NCBI RefSeq assembly: GCF_001758345.1
Contig: NZ_MKQS01000001.1
Coordinates: forward strand, 380,406-425,078
Length of the DNA stretch: 44,673 bases
Direction: 5' to 3'
DNA from: Acinetobacter towneri
GTDB taxonomy: Bacteria; Pseudomonadota; Gammaproteobacteria; Pseudomonadales; Moraxellaceae
This document shows positions 34,754 through 43,264 of this stretch, one piece after another; the first letter of the stretch is position 1, and every line of letters starts with the position of its first letter. The position numbers and the translations under genes were made by a program. Under the pieces are notes generated by a model. The model saw nothing but the letters and a program-made list of their open reading frames with translations. It was not told the DNA's origin and searched no databases.

Positions 34754-35719
34754 ATGAAATTTTTAAAACTGCTTTTCCCTACCCTAGCTTTAAGCACACC
34801 AGCTATCACCACTCACACTGCTGAACCAACTATAACAGCACAAAACCAAGTCGCTGGTTACTACCAATATCAAGCAGGTGATCTACAAATCACTGCCCTG
34901 CTCGATGGTACAAACTTTATGTCACCAAACTTGTTTAAAGACATACCGCAACAACAAGTTCACGAGATTTTAAAGAAATACTATGCAGATCAAGAGAAAG
35001 GCGTACAAACCTCAGTAAATGCCTTCCTCGTTAATACAGGAAAATCTCTAGTATTAGTGGATAGCGGTGCAGCTAGTTGTTTTGGTGCTCATTTAGGTTC
35101 AGTTTTAACGAACCTAAAAGCATCAGGCTATCAACCTGAACAAGTCGATACCATTCTACTCACACATCTACATCCCGATCATGTCTGTGGAATCAGTAAA
35201 GATGGCGTTGCCAATTTCCCTAATGCGACAGTCTATGTATCTGATGATGAAGCAAAATATTGGCTAGATCCCAAACAAGCGGCAAAATTACCAAAAGATA
35301 AACAAGCCAATTACTCAGGCACGGTTGAGAAAATTAAACAAGCGATTGCACCATATCAAACCAAGCAACGCTTTAAAACGTATAAACTCGGTGATGACAT
35401 TCATGGTTTTAAAGTCATTAATACGGCAGGACATACACCAGGGCATTTTAGTTATGAGCTAAAAACCAAAGATGAAAACGTGGTGTTTATTGGAGATATC
35501 GTACATTCACATACTGTGCAATTTGATAAGCCTGAAACGGCAATTGAATACGATATAGACCCCAAAAAAGCGGTTCAAACACGTTTAAAGCAATTTGCTA
35601 ATTTCGCAAAAAATGGACAAACCATTGCCGCTCCACATTTACCGTTCCCAGGGATCGGTCGTATCTATTCTCAGGATGGAAAGAGCTATCAATGGATGCC
35701 AATTCATTTTAAAGATTAA
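34754..35719 (+). CDS. Exported metallo-beta-lactamase-fold hydrolase
   Basis: 321 residues from the ATG at 34754, chosen because it gives a regular signal peptide (MKFLKLLFPTLALSTPA...THTA); an in-frame ATG at 34712 adds 14 residues. The zinc motif is HLHPDH (138-143) with later ligands in AGHTPGH and IGDIVHSH, and a final HLPFPG. This is the common periplasmic subgroup related to quorum-quenching lactonases and alkylsulfatase-like hydrolases, not a true beta-lactamase (no carbapenemase-type Asn/Lys pocket visible). Substrate unknown. Confidence 0.85.
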   Translation: MKFLKLLFPTLALSTPAITTHTAEPTITAQNQVAGYYQYQAGDLQITALLDGTNFMSPNLFKDIPQQQVHEILKKYYADQEKGVQTSVNAFLVNTGKSLVLVDSGAASCFGAHLGSVLTNLKASGYQPEQVDTILLTHLHPDHVCGISKDGVANFPNATVYVSDDEAKYWLDPKQAAKLPKDKQANYSGTVEKIKQAIAPYQTKQRFKTYKLGDDIHGFKVINTAGHTPGHFSYELKTKDENVVFIGDIVHSHTVQFDKPETAIEYDIDPKKAVQTRLKQFANFAKNGQTIAAPHLPFPGIGRIYSQDGKSYQWMPIHFKD

Positions 35720-35729
35720 TGTTTCTATA

Positions 35730-35756
35730 AAACCTTCTCCCTTTAGGAGAAGGTTT
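35730..35756. terminator. Hairpin between convergent hydrolase and LysE-family genes
   Basis: Perfect 11-bp stem AAACCTTCTCC (35730-35740) with GGAGAAGGTTT (35746-35756), loop of 5 nt. T-tracts are short on both strands (TTT on plus, TTTTAT on minus), so it may be a modest bidirectional terminator. Confidence 0.6.
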
Positions 35757-35782
35757 GAATGAAGGCACTCTACATATATTAG

Positions 35783-36406
35783 TCACTTCATCCCAAAAAT
35801 TAATTTTAAGCCCAATACTGTCATTACCGCCCCTGCTGCACGGTCAAAAATAGCCTTAAACTTAATATAAGCCTGACGCGGTTTTTCTGCAGACAAAGCC
35901 ACTGCAACCAATGAACACCAACCTGCGTCAATAAAAAAACACAAAATTGGCAGCACCACATAAAAATAGTTTGGAATTTCTTTAGGTAACAAAGCTGTAA
36001 AAATACTCGCCAAGACAATTGCAATTTTAGGGTTAGATAACTGCGTAATTAAACCTGTGGTAAACGCACGGCGAAGCGACATTTGCTGCCCATCCGCAAG
36101 ATTGGTTTGAATAGGCGCTTTGGCATGCCTCACAATTTTATAAGCCAAAAATAACAGATATAAACCACCACAAATTTTAAGCAGAAAATATGCAGAAGGC
36201 ACAGCCAATAAAATAGCCTGCAACCCCATCACCGCCAATAAACCAAAAATTGCGGCACCCGTACCCGTGCCTAAAGCAGTAAATAAACCATGCTTACGTG
36301 AAATGGCTATCGAATTTTTTGCCACATAAATAAAGGTAGGCCCAGGACTCATTGCACCTAGCATTAATGCCGCCGCAATTGAACCTAATATAAGCAAGGA
36401 TTCCAA
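35783..36406 (-). CDS. LysE-family exporter, second copy in the window
   Basis: 207 residues from a TTG start at 36406, preferred because GGGTG lies 6 nt upstream; a GTG at 36415 and a TTG at 36427 are in frame too. Hydrophobic helices are spread over the whole length. The LysE/RhtB signature is MSPGPTFIYVAKNSIAISR near the N-terminus and LSNPKIAIVLASIF in the middle. Only distantly like the exporter at 28918-29511, so the two are not a recent duplication. Substrate unknown. Confidence 0.83.
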   Translation of the reverse strand: MESLLILGSIAAALMLGAMSPGPTFIYVAKNSIAISRKHGLFTALGTGTGAAIFGLLAVMGLQAILLAVPSAYFLLKICGGLYLLFLAYKIVRHAKAPIQTNLADGQQMSLRRAFTTGLITQLSNPKIAIVLASIFTALLPKEIPNYFYVVLPILCFFIDAGWCSLVAVALSAEKPRQAYIKFKAIFDRAAGAVMTVLGLKLIFGMK

Positions 36407-36534
36407 AACCAACACCCGACACAACAAAATCGATTCTGTTATTTTACAGTTTTTACTGCCATGGTTGTACTATTTGATCAAATTCTTTATTGCCCTTTTT
36501 CCTACTAGATGTACTAAGCGATTGATAATCAAGT

Positions 36535-36645
36535 TCATATATAGGCATGCTCACCATAATAATGCCGCGGGATTCTATTTTTAATTTTGCTTTTTTGCAC
36601 ACTTACAGCGTCACATCCAGAAAGACCCACAATCACACCAAACAT
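36535..36645 (-). pseudogene. Fragmentary small lipoprotein reading frame
   Basis: The 390-bp gap between the exporter and the PLP enzyme contains one notable minus-strand frame: from ATG 36645 it reads MFGVIVGLSGCDAVSVQKSK and 16 further residues before a stop. LSGC is a good lipobox, but only nine residues precede the Cys-Gly and no positive start region exists. The frame is open upstream for about 17 further codons (reading ISFFSHQWCSVL before the Met), where GGAG is followed by ATC instead of a start codon. Either the start codon has been lost or it is coincidence. The rest of 36407-36798 shows nothing I can name. Confidence 0.3.
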
Positions 36646-36798
36646 TAATACAGAACACCATTGATGCGAAAAGAATGAGATATTTTTCTCCTATTCTTAC
36701 ATATATCTTTCGAGCATAGCATTCATTCAGCATGTAACTTCATTGTGTTTGATACCGTGCCATTTATAATTATGTGTTTAATCTTATTGCAGATCTGT

Positions 36799-37671
36799 AT
36801 GTTCAATACCATCGCCCAAGAAATTCCTTTACAACGTATTGATTTTTATGGTCGTGAGCTATGGATAAAGCGCCTCGATTTAGTACATCCCCATATTTCG
36901 GGCAATAAGTTTTACAAATTAAAATATAATTTTTTAGCTGCGCAAGCACAGGGTTATCAACACGTTCTGACTTTTGGCGGCGCATATTCAAACCATATTG
37001 CTGCAACCGCTTTTGCCGCTCAGCTGTTTGGTTGGAAAAGCACAGCAATCATCCGTGGTGAAGAGTTGGCAGAACGACCTTATAACTCAACATTGGCTTT
37101 AGCCCATGAGATGGGGATGCAATTTCGATTCGTTTCACGTGAAATGTATCGTCAAAAAAACCATCCCGAATTTTTACAGTTTTTACAGCATGAATATCCA
37201 GATGCTTATATTCTACCTGAGGGTGGCACTAACGCATTTGCAATTCAGGGGTGTCAGGAAATTTTAAATGCCGATGATTTACATCAGTTTAATCTGATTT
37301 GTTGTGCCGTTGGTACAGGTGGCACACTTACAGGCTTGATTGAAGCAAGTCATCCAAATCAACAAATTTTGGGTTTTTCTGCATTAAAGGGAGATTTTTT
37401 AACGCAGGAACTGCAACAACTGACTAGCAAAAAAAATTGGCAAATTACTGATGAATTTTGCTGTGGTGGCTATGCCAAAACCACGCCTGAATTATTAGCC
37501 TTTATTCGAGCGTTTGAAAAAGAACATGCAATTCCACTCGAGCAAATTTATACAGGCAAAATGTTGTTTGGATTAAGTCACATGATACAACGTGGCGAGT
37601 TTAATACGGGCGAACATATTTTGATCATTCATAGTGGTGGTTTACAAGGCAGGCATATTGCACCTGCCTAA
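36799..37671 (+). CDS. PLP-dependent D-cysteine desulfhydrase / ACC deaminase family protein
   Basis: 290 residues from ATG 36799. In-frame codons further up (from GTG 36745) would add a hydrophobic stretch that the family lacks. Tryptophan-synthase-beta-like fold: PLP-binding Lys37 in HISGNKFYK, substrate loop GGAYSNH (60-66), PLP-phosphate loop AVGTGGTLTG, and the end motif HSGGLQG. Known members deaminate 1-aminocyclopropane-1-carboxylate or break D-cysteine into pyruvate, H2S and ammonia. This shorter form, starting RIDFYGRELWIKRLDL, is a common uncharacterised bacterial branch, so the substrate is not assigned. Ribosome site is weak. Confidence 0.85.
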   Translation: MFNTIAQEIPLQRIDFYGRELWIKRLDLVHPHISGNKFYKLKYNFLAAQAQGYQHVLTFGGAYSNHIAATAFAAQLFGWKSTAIIRGEELAERPYNSTLALAHEMGMQFRFVSREMYRQKNHPEFLQFLQHEYPDAYILPEGGTNAFAIQGCQEILNADDLHQFNLICCAVGTGGTLTGLIEASHPNQQILGFSALKGDFLTQELQQLTSKKNWQITDEFCCGGYAKTTPELLAFIRAFEKEHAIPLEQIYTGKMLFGLSHMIQRGEFNTGEHILIIHSGGLQGRHIAPA

Positions 37672-37687
37672 TTCAACAGGCTTTTTT
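37663..37687 (+). terminator. Weak possible terminator after the PLP enzyme gene
   Basis: CCTG (37663-37666) and CAGG (37677-37680), or GCCT with AGGC, form a short stem over the stop codon, followed by CTTTTTTG. The stem is only 4-5 bp, so this is a weak call. The T-run could instead belong to the end of the adjoining transposase relic. Confidence 0.35.
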
Positions 37688-37730
37688 GCACAAAGATTTG
37701 AAAGGCAAAGCGCCCCGAATTCAGCCAAAT

Positions 37731-38045
37731 TTAAGGCGTAACTTGGGTAAGTGCTCGACCTAATAGCGTAAATCTGTTGAGGACTGCTACAGGTGCGAAC
37801 ATTTCATTGACTTCGCGACTAAAGCGACTTGCACTGAGTTTATCTCCTAATCATTTGATGCAATGCATCTTATTTTCAACCAAACTTCAAGGATTTAATC
37901 ATTAAGCAGCCCTGAATGGTTGCGTCGGAGTAGATTTGCTTTCTTCCCTATTTGCCTTTTGATTGTGCAGACTAATGCCTAGCTCTGGATCCAACCAAAT
38001 GGCAATATTTCCTCGATTGATGCGCTCGGTTATATGAAGACCAAT
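37731..38045 (-). pseudogene. Relic of an IS5-type transposase with large internal deletion
   Basis: Two pieces of one transposase lie on the minus strand only 15 bp apart. The N-terminal piece (38045 down to 37902) reads HITERINRGNIAIWLDPEL and then diverges to a stop. The C-terminal piece (37886 down to 37731) reads LVENKMHCIK, a TGA stop, then LGDKLSASRFSREVNEMF and AVLNRFTLLGRALTQVTP before its end. The two segments match the opening and closing blocks of IS5-group DDE transposases, so the catalytic middle (several hundred codons' worth) is gone. There is no intact ORF and I could not find convincing terminal inverted repeats. This explains most of the 621-bp gap 37672-38292; the rest (38050-38292) shows only AT-rich sequence with a TATAAT at 38257-38262. 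Confidence 0.75.
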
Positions 38046-38292
38046 GGGAGGTACGATAAAGTTTAGTTGTAGGCTTATTCATTATAAAATTATATTGTGA
38101 GATAAGTCTTAACGGATAGGTTTATGCGACACAACCGAAGTGAGTGCAACACAACAATGATCTATTTGATGATAAACACCTCATCTTTTATTAAAAAGAT
38201 AGACATCTCAACCACAATTCAAATGCAAAAAAACAGCAAGGACAAACGATAAAGTCTATAATAATGCGCTTTAATATTTCACTCGGTGCAAC

Positions 38293-39495
38293 ATGGCAAC
38301 TGCAAATCAATATGATGTTTTGGTATTAGGTGCGGGTGCATCGGGGCTGATGACTGCTTACATGGCAGCACAACGTGGTCGTAAAGTTTTGGTGGTAGAA
38401 AAAGCCAATAAAGTGGGCAAAAAAATTCTAATGTCGGGTGGTGGTAAATGTAATTTCACCAACTTAGAAGTCGAACCAAACCATTATATTTCACATAATC
38501 CACATTTTGTCATATCTGCACTCACCCGTTATACCAACTGGGATTTTATTGGTTTGGTCTGCGAATATGGTATTGAATATGAAGAACGTAAACACGGTCA
38601 GCTATTTACAATCAAAGGCGCTAAAGAAATCCTCGAACTTTTACTTGCAGAGTGCAATAAATCGAAACGAGTTCAGATTCAGACCCATTGCGAAGTACAA
38701 AGCATAACAGCACAAACAGATTCAGGTTTTATCATTGAAACCAATCAAGGCACTTATCAGTGTGAATCTCTCGTTGTGGCGACTGGTGGCTTATCTATTC
38801 CAACTTTAGGTGGCTCTGGAGTTGGCTATGAAATTGCGAAACAGTTTGGTCATCGTGTTTATCCGACCCGTGCAGGCTTAGTGCCGTTTACTTTCTCAGA
38901 CAGCTTTAAAGAAGTCACCACACGTTTAAGCGGTAATGCGGTGGATGTGACTTTATCAAATTCACTGAATAGTTTTACCGAAGCACTGCTATTTACCCAT
39001 CGTGGTTTAAGTGGACCAAGTGCCTTACAGCTTTCTAATTATTGGGATGTCGGACAAAATTTTAAAATTAACTTTTTGCCTTACTTAGAACTCTATGATT
39101 TTTTTAAAAATAAAAAACAAAACAGTCCTAAAGTTTTACTGCGCACCTTGCTCAGTGAACATTTGCCAAAAAGTGTAGTAGTAGAGTTACAGCAACTAAT
39201 TTGGCCAGAGCTTTCTGAAACTGCAGTTGGCAATATTAGTGATGACAAGCTAGAACATATTGCAGCACGTTTAAATGCCTTTGAAGTTAAACCATCGGGT
39301 ACAGAGGGTTATCGTACTGCCGAAGTTACTTTAGGTGGAGTGGATACCCAAGAAGTTTCCTCTAAAACTATGGAAAGTAAAAAACAAAAAGGCTTGTATT
39401 TTGTTGGTGAAGTTTTAGATGTGACAGGACATTTAGGTGGCTACAACTTTCAATGGGCATGGTCATCTGCACATGCAGCATCGGAGTATGTTTAA
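38293..39495 (+). CDS. HI0933-family (YhiN/BaiN-like) flavoprotein
   Basis: 400 residues. FAD-binding Rossmann motif GAGASGLMTAY at 13-23, then VVEKANKVGKKILMSGGGKCNFTN, which is the HI0933 family signature around residues 35-58, a second GxGxxG-like segment VVATGGLSIPTLGGSG, and the C-terminal FVGEVLDVTGHLGGYNFQWAWSSG-like closure that completes the FAD site (here AWSSAHAAS). Predicted NAD(P)/FAD-dependent oxidoreductase of unknown substrate. Cytoplasmic, single gene with its own terminator (39594-39620). Confidence 0.92.
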   Translation: MATANQYDVLVLGAGASGLMTAYMAAQRGRKVLVVEKANKVGKKILMSGGGKCNFTNLEVEPNHYISHNPHFVISALTRYTNWDFIGLVCEYGIEYEERKHGQLFTIKGAKEILELLLAECNKSKRVQIQTHCEVQSITAQTDSGFIIETNQGTYQCESLVVATGGLSIPTLGGSGVGYEIAKQFGHRVYPTRAGLVPFTFSDSFKEVTTRLSGNAVDVTLSNSLNSFTEALLFTHRGLSGPSALQLSNYWDVGQNFKINFLPYLELYDFFKNKKQNSPKVLLRTLLSEHLPKSVVVELQQLIWPELSETAVGNISDDKLEHIAARLNAFEVKPSGTEGYRTAEVTLGGVDTQEVSSKTMESKKQKGLYFVGEVLDVTGHLGGYNFQWAWSSAHAASEYV

Positions 39496-39593
39496 GCAGC
39501 TTTTATATGAAACAATCAATTAAAGCATGTGATAGCAATGCTTCGAGTCAAAATGAATCAATATTGATGTTGCAAATCAAATTTTAAAATAAC

Positions 39594-39620
39594 AAAAGCC
39601 AGTTTTCTAAACTGGCTTTT
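39594..39620 (+). terminator. Terminator after the HI0933-family gene
   Basis: Perfect 12-bp stem AAAAGCCAGTTT (39594-39605) with AAACTGGCTTTT (39609-39620), loop TCT, followed by TCTTT. Located 98 bp past the stop codon. Confidence 0.87.
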
Positions 39621-39676
39621 TCTTTAATGAACACCATCACGCACTTTAAACTTAGCAATACGTGAATCCTGTTATT

Positions 39677-39844
39677 TTATTCTAAATAATCGGTACGAAA
39701 TAATACTAATTTTGGCGTATTTGCCAAACGTGATTCAGTTTGCTGCATTTTGAGCACCGCATTTTGTTGATGTATCGGTAACGAATTTACCATTTGAACT
39801 TTTAAACTGATACGTAATTTGTTTAGCATATTGATTTCTCTCAT
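39677..39844 (-). CDS. Small hypothetical protein
   Basis: 55 codons from ATG 39844, which has AAGGA 8 nt upstream. The product starts MREINMLNKLRISLKVQMV and ends LVLFRTDYLE; it is basic, without signal peptide or membrane helix, and I recognise no family. The good ribosome site and the lack of any other gene in the 518-bp gap 39496-40013 favour a real gene. Whether it shares a transcript with the small membrane protein 40014-40184 upstream is unclear (169 bp gap). Function unknown. Confidence 0.45.
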   Translation of the reverse strand: MREINMLNKLRISLKVQMVNSLPIHQQNAVLKMQQTESRLANTPKLVLFRTDYLE

Positions 39845-40013
39845 TATTGTCATCCTTGCGCGAATTTTAAGACTCAAATATTTCAGCTTGGTTAAAACCC
39901 AAGTTTTTTATTTTTCCCTTAAACCCTCATCAAGCTTTCCAAGCGATTAATCTGATTTATCCAAATCAGTCTTTGACTCATTCCTGTCAAAGTTGATTAA
40001 TTTTTAACATAAT

Positions 40014-40184
40014 TTAAGAGGTTGGTCTATCCGCTTTTAAATAATTTTTCTCAACATTTTCAGTTGATTTTGCCGTTGCTTCTGGTTTAGCAAAGACAAA
40101 CTTATAAGCTGCAACAAAAAAACCGATGGTGATACCAGCAATCACTATTGGGGCAAAAAACTTATTGGGTGCTGATTTGGACAT
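40014..40184 (-). CDS. Small single-span membrane protein
   Basis: 56 codons from ATG 40184, with GAGGA 8 nt upstream; an in-frame start 15 codons earlier lacks a site. One transmembrane helix (about 9-30, FFAPIVIAGITIGFFVAAY), then an Ala/Lys/Thr-rich tail. Follows the MscS-like gene by 95 bp on the same strand, so possibly in the same transcript. Unknown function. Confidence 0.65.
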   Translation of the reverse strand: MSKSAPNKFFAPIVIAGITIGFFVAAYKFVFAKPEATAKSTENVEKNYLKADRPTS

Positions 40185-40279
40185 TAGTCTTTCCTCTTTT
40201 TTAATGAAAACCGTAAAGAAATCGACCAATACGGTGATTGGTCGATTATCTTAGCGACTCAAATCAAAATTTGAACAGG

Positions 40280-42001
40280 TTATTTCGGGTCATTTTTGGG
40301 ATGTTCATCAACATCAGGTTCAGCCTCACCTGTCGAACCAAATGGGTTGTTGACTGGTGGATGTTCAGGATCAACCTTTAAGGTATCTGGCACTGCATGA
40401 TCAGTTGCCGCTTCAGGTGTTGTAGTCACATCACTTACAGACGCTTGCGGCTGCTCAGATACAATAGGTGTCATCACACTTGATGCTGACGTTGCCGTTT
40501 CTGTCTTGTGCAAAGGATTCGGTTGATTTGCCTCACGTTTAGCTTTATCAATCAAATCAGTTAACACACGCTCTGCAGGTTGACGACCACCTAAACCAAA
40601 GGCAAGTGCGAAAGCCACTGCAACAGAACCGAGAGTTAAACCAAAGGCCAAGTTCACAATCGAGTCGGCAATACCCATCGCGCGTAGACCCATGGCTACC
40701 ACCAAACCCATAATTAAAATACGGACTAAGTTTGCCAACCAACGTGAGCTGTTATATTCACCGCGCTGTACCACTTTGGCGACCAAATTCGCGAGCCAGA
40801 AACCCACCACCAAAATGACAGCACCCAACAGGATATCTGCACCAAACTGGATAAACATGGCAATCAAGCCGCTGACTTGATCAAAGCCCAAACGGTTCGC
40901 CGCTTCAGATACCGCAAATAGCATGGTAAAGAATACAATCAGATAACCGACTACACATGAAATTTTAGTCGTACCTAAAAAGCGCTGTAAGTCGAGTTTG
41001 GCAGGAATATCATCGACTCCTGTACCTGCAACCACTTCCACCACAATATTGGCTACAAAACGCGACACCACATAAGCCAAAATAAGAATCAGACCTGCCG
41101 CAATAATATGCGGGATCGCATTCATAATTTCATACAGCATGGCTGTCGCAGGCTGCGAAATGGCTTCAATTCCAAGTGCCTCAAAACCAATAATCAAGGC
41201 GGTGATGATCACCAAGGCGAAAACGAACGAACCGAGTAATTTAGGTAAATTTGAATTTTTAAAAATACCAACTTTTTCAGCATGCTGTTGAATATTCAGG
41301 CTGCCCAGTAAACCTTCGACAATGCCACGAACAATTTTTGCCAAAATATATCCGACAAAAACAATCACGCCTGCAATGAAAATATTCGGTAAATAAAGCA
41401 CAACTTCATTCACCATATTTTGCACAGGGAAAAGTAAACCGTTTAAGCCTAATATAGAAAGTACGATTGGCAAGAACAGCAATAAAATCAGCCAATAAAC
41501 AATTTCACTGATATTTTGACTTAAGCCACTCACACCGACATCGGCGCTGAGTTTTTCATCCAACTGGGTACGTGCCAACAGTTTTTGCATGCCCACTTTG
41601 ACCAGATTTGCCAAAATCCAACCAATAAAAGCAACAGCAACAGCAGCAAGCAAAGAAGGAATAAACAGTAAGAACTGCTGAATCATATTACTGAATGGCC
41701 CACTGACACTGGTCAGATTCAACACATTTAGCGCTCCAATGACCGCAATAATTAAAATCACCCAAAACACGACACGTGACACAATCAGTTCAATATTTGA
41801 ACGATGCCCCGTTGCATTTGATAATTTATGATCCGTACCCAATTTTTGCAGGACTTTTTTAACCCCTCCAGCCACGAGTAATGCCACAACCCATCCTATC
41901 AGCAATATTGCAACAGCCGCCAGAATCGGCTGAAATTGCTCCCAATAATACATGGCATTAAAACCTCTACCATGTAGGTTGCCATTTAAATAATCATTCA
42001 T
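40280..42001 (-). CDS. Mechanosensitive-channel-like membrane protein with conserved TM-helix repeats (CmpX-like)
   Basis: 573 residues with about ten or eleven hydrophobic helices between residues 24 and 485. Repeated units of an FIGWILANLVKVGMQKLL type (GWVVALLVAGGVKKVL, GYILAKIVRGIVEGLL, GFWLANLVAKVV) are the 'conserved TM helix' repeats of this group. The Gly/Ala-rich segment LGSVAVAFALAFGLGGRQ near 475-490 resembles the pore-lining helix of MscS. After it comes an acidic, Pro-rich tail (about 500-573), probably disordered. CmpX of Pseudomonas is the nearest named relative I can point to. Likely an inner-membrane channel in osmotic or envelope stress; gating not tested. Confidence 0.85.
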   Translation of the reverse strand: MNDYLNGNLHGRGFNAMYYWEQFQPILAAVAILLIGWVVALLVAGGVKKVLQKLGTDHKLSNATGHRSNIELIVSRVVFWVILIIAVIGALNVLNLTSVSGPFSNMIQQFLLFIPSLLAAVAVAFIGWILANLVKVGMQKLLARTQLDEKLSADVGVSGLSQNISEIVYWLILLLFLPIVLSILGLNGLLFPVQNMVNEVVLYLPNIFIAGVIVFVGYILAKIVRGIVEGLLGSLNIQQHAEKVGIFKNSNLPKLLGSFVFALVIITALIIGFEALGIEAISQPATAMLYEIMNAIPHIIAAGLILILAYVVSRFVANIVVEVVAGTGVDDIPAKLDLQRFLGTTKISCVVGYLIVFFTMLFAVSEAANRLGFDQVSGLIAMFIQFGADILLGAVILVVGFWLANLVAKVVQRGEYNSSRWLANLVRILIMGLVVAMGLRAMGIADSIVNLAFGLTLGSVAVAFALAFGLGGRQPAERVLTDLIDKAKREANQPNPLHKTETATSASSVMTPIVSEQPQASVSDVTTTPEAATDHAVPDTLKVDPEHPPVNNPFGSTGEAEPDVDEHPKNDPK

Positions 42002-42195
42002 CTTGTTTAATCCTCATGGTGTTTAGCTTCATTTTTTGTTTGCGCTGCAGCGCAAAACTGCTTTTTATCGATTCAAATTATTGAGTAAAGCTCTACCCAC
42101 CATAGAATTTGCATATTTTTTATTCAACCTTGAGATGCAGAATCGCAACAATTCTACAAAGGAGTACTAATAAAGCTTCTAAAAAACCACAAAAA

Positions 42196-42217
42196 AGCCC
42201 TGCAACTAGGCAAGGCT
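42196..42217 (-). terminator. Terminator of the 42256-42534 gene
   Basis: AGCC-C-TGC (42196-42203) pairs with GCA-A-GGCT (42210-42217), one mismatch. On the minus strand the stem leads into TTTTTTG. It sits 39 bp after the gene's stop and before the MscS-like gene. Confidence 0.65.
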
Positions 42218-42255
42218 AAATTTATAAAATATGACTTTGTTAGATTTAAGTAAAA

Positions 42256-42534
42256 CTACTGATCTGTTGCTGTTGCAGTATTGCTGTCATCCGCACGTGC
42301 TTCATCTCCAGCTGTGCCCGTAGTAGTGCTATTTGGCGTTGCTTGTTGTACTGTTGGATTCGGATGTCCAGGAGGTGCTTCATTTGGACTCGGTTTGCGA
42401 TCCGCCAACATGTAAACCAACAGCGCCAATAAAAAAATTCCCACCAGTACAAGCATATATACTGGAATACGTTTTTTTCGCTTAATATCTTCAGCTGAGT
42501 TTACATGAGGTGGTTTATTCAAATCATGTGGCAT
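42256..42534 (-). CDS. Small membrane protein with disordered C-terminal tail
   Basis: 92 residues. Start ATG 42534 has GAGGGG upstream. Charged N-terminus with DIKRKKRIP, one transmembrane helix (about 25-44, VYMLVLVGIFLLALLVYML), then a Pro/Thr/Ala/Asn-rich, probably unstructured tail outside the membrane. No family recognised. Same strand as the MscS-like gene but with a terminator between them. Confidence 0.75.
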   Translation of the reverse strand: MPHDLNKPPHVNSAEDIKRKKRIPVYMLVLVGIFLLALLVYMLADRKPSPNEAPPGHPNPTVQQATPNSTTTGTAGDEARADDSNTATATDQ

Positions 42535-42734
42535 GTTCCCCTCACTTATGTATTTATCTGATGAATTTTTATACTAACAAGCTCCTCACGCTTATTGTGT
42601 GAAAATACATAGCAAGATGGTGAAAAGATGTAATATGGATTAAGTAACACCACTGCATCCTTTTATGGACAAAGCTGCCTCTCCCACAGAAATGCGCTAT
42701 AATCACCTACCGTTTTTTGTGTACTTTGAACTCT

Positions 42735-43157
42735 ATGGCGTATCGTCAACAAAGTGTATCGCTTGATCTTGACACTGACGTCACTCATCAATGTGCCTTG
42801 CACTATACCCGTGATGGACATCTCATTGGTATTATTGAATTTAGCAAGCCAAGCTATCTGCTTAAATGGGGCGATTTAGAATATTTTCGTCGCCGTACCG
42901 AAGAGTTTTCGGTCATGCCATTTCCAGATTGTGTAAATGCTATGATCATTGACATTCGCAACATTGCTGCATTTTTGGATAATGAAGTGCCAATTTTGCC
43001 GTGGCGCTTAATTGAAGAAGAATGTCCTGTGCGTTTAGTGGTTCCACAAGAGCGCTTAGAGCATTATGCAGGCTTTTTTGAACCGACTTGGCTAAGTAGC
43101 GACGTCGATAGCGCGATTCAGGAAATCCGCGAATATATGGATATGTTTGTGCATTAA
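42735..43157 (+). CDS. Conserved-looking hypothetical protein, possible STAS-like fold
   Basis: 140 residues from ATG 42735; a TTG six codons earlier is in frame but less likely. Soluble, acidic. The pattern of VNAMIIDIRNIAAFLDNEV followed by LVVPQERLEHYAGFF and a C-terminal helix recalls a STAS/SpoIIAA-like alternation of strand and helix, but no diagnostic motif is present. TATAAT at 42698-42703 may be its -10 box. A terminator follows at 43231-43264. Function unknown. Confidence 0.6.
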   Translation: MAYRQQSVSLDLDTDVTHQCALHYTRDGHLIGIIEFSKPSYLLKWGDLEYFRRRTEEFSVMPFPDCVNAMIIDIRNIAAFLDNEVPILPWRLIEEECPVRLVVPQERLEHYAGFFEPTWLSSDVDSAIQEIREYMDMFVH

Positions 43158-43230
43158 TCTCTTTTAAAAAAATCACTTTCAAGTATTGCCCTCAAAAGCT
43201 GTTTTCATACAGAAGTCGTACAAAGAAAAA

Positions 43231-43264
43231 AGCCTCATCTGCACCGTTGTAGATGAGGTTTTTA
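43231..43264 (+). terminator. Terminator after the 42735-43157 gene
   Basis: CCTCATCT (43233-43240) pairs with AGATGAGG (43251-43258) over a 10-nt loop. AG/TT extend it and TTTTT follows. Confidence 0.8.

Noticed and set aside
34754-35719. Metallo-beta-lactamase (antibiotic resistance) call
   Set aside because: Only the superfamily HxHxDH motif is shared; other features fit general periplasmic MBL-fold hydrolases.
28918-36406. The two LysE-family genes as a recent duplication
   Set aside because: They share only the family signature; the rest of the sequences differ too much.
38257-38262. TATAAT upstream of the HI0933-family gene
   Set aside because: The -35 region (CAGCAA) is poor; mentioned only in passing.
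42698-42703. TATAAT upstream of the 42735 gene
   Set aside because: Well placed but with no convincing -35 box, so left as a remark in the gene entry.
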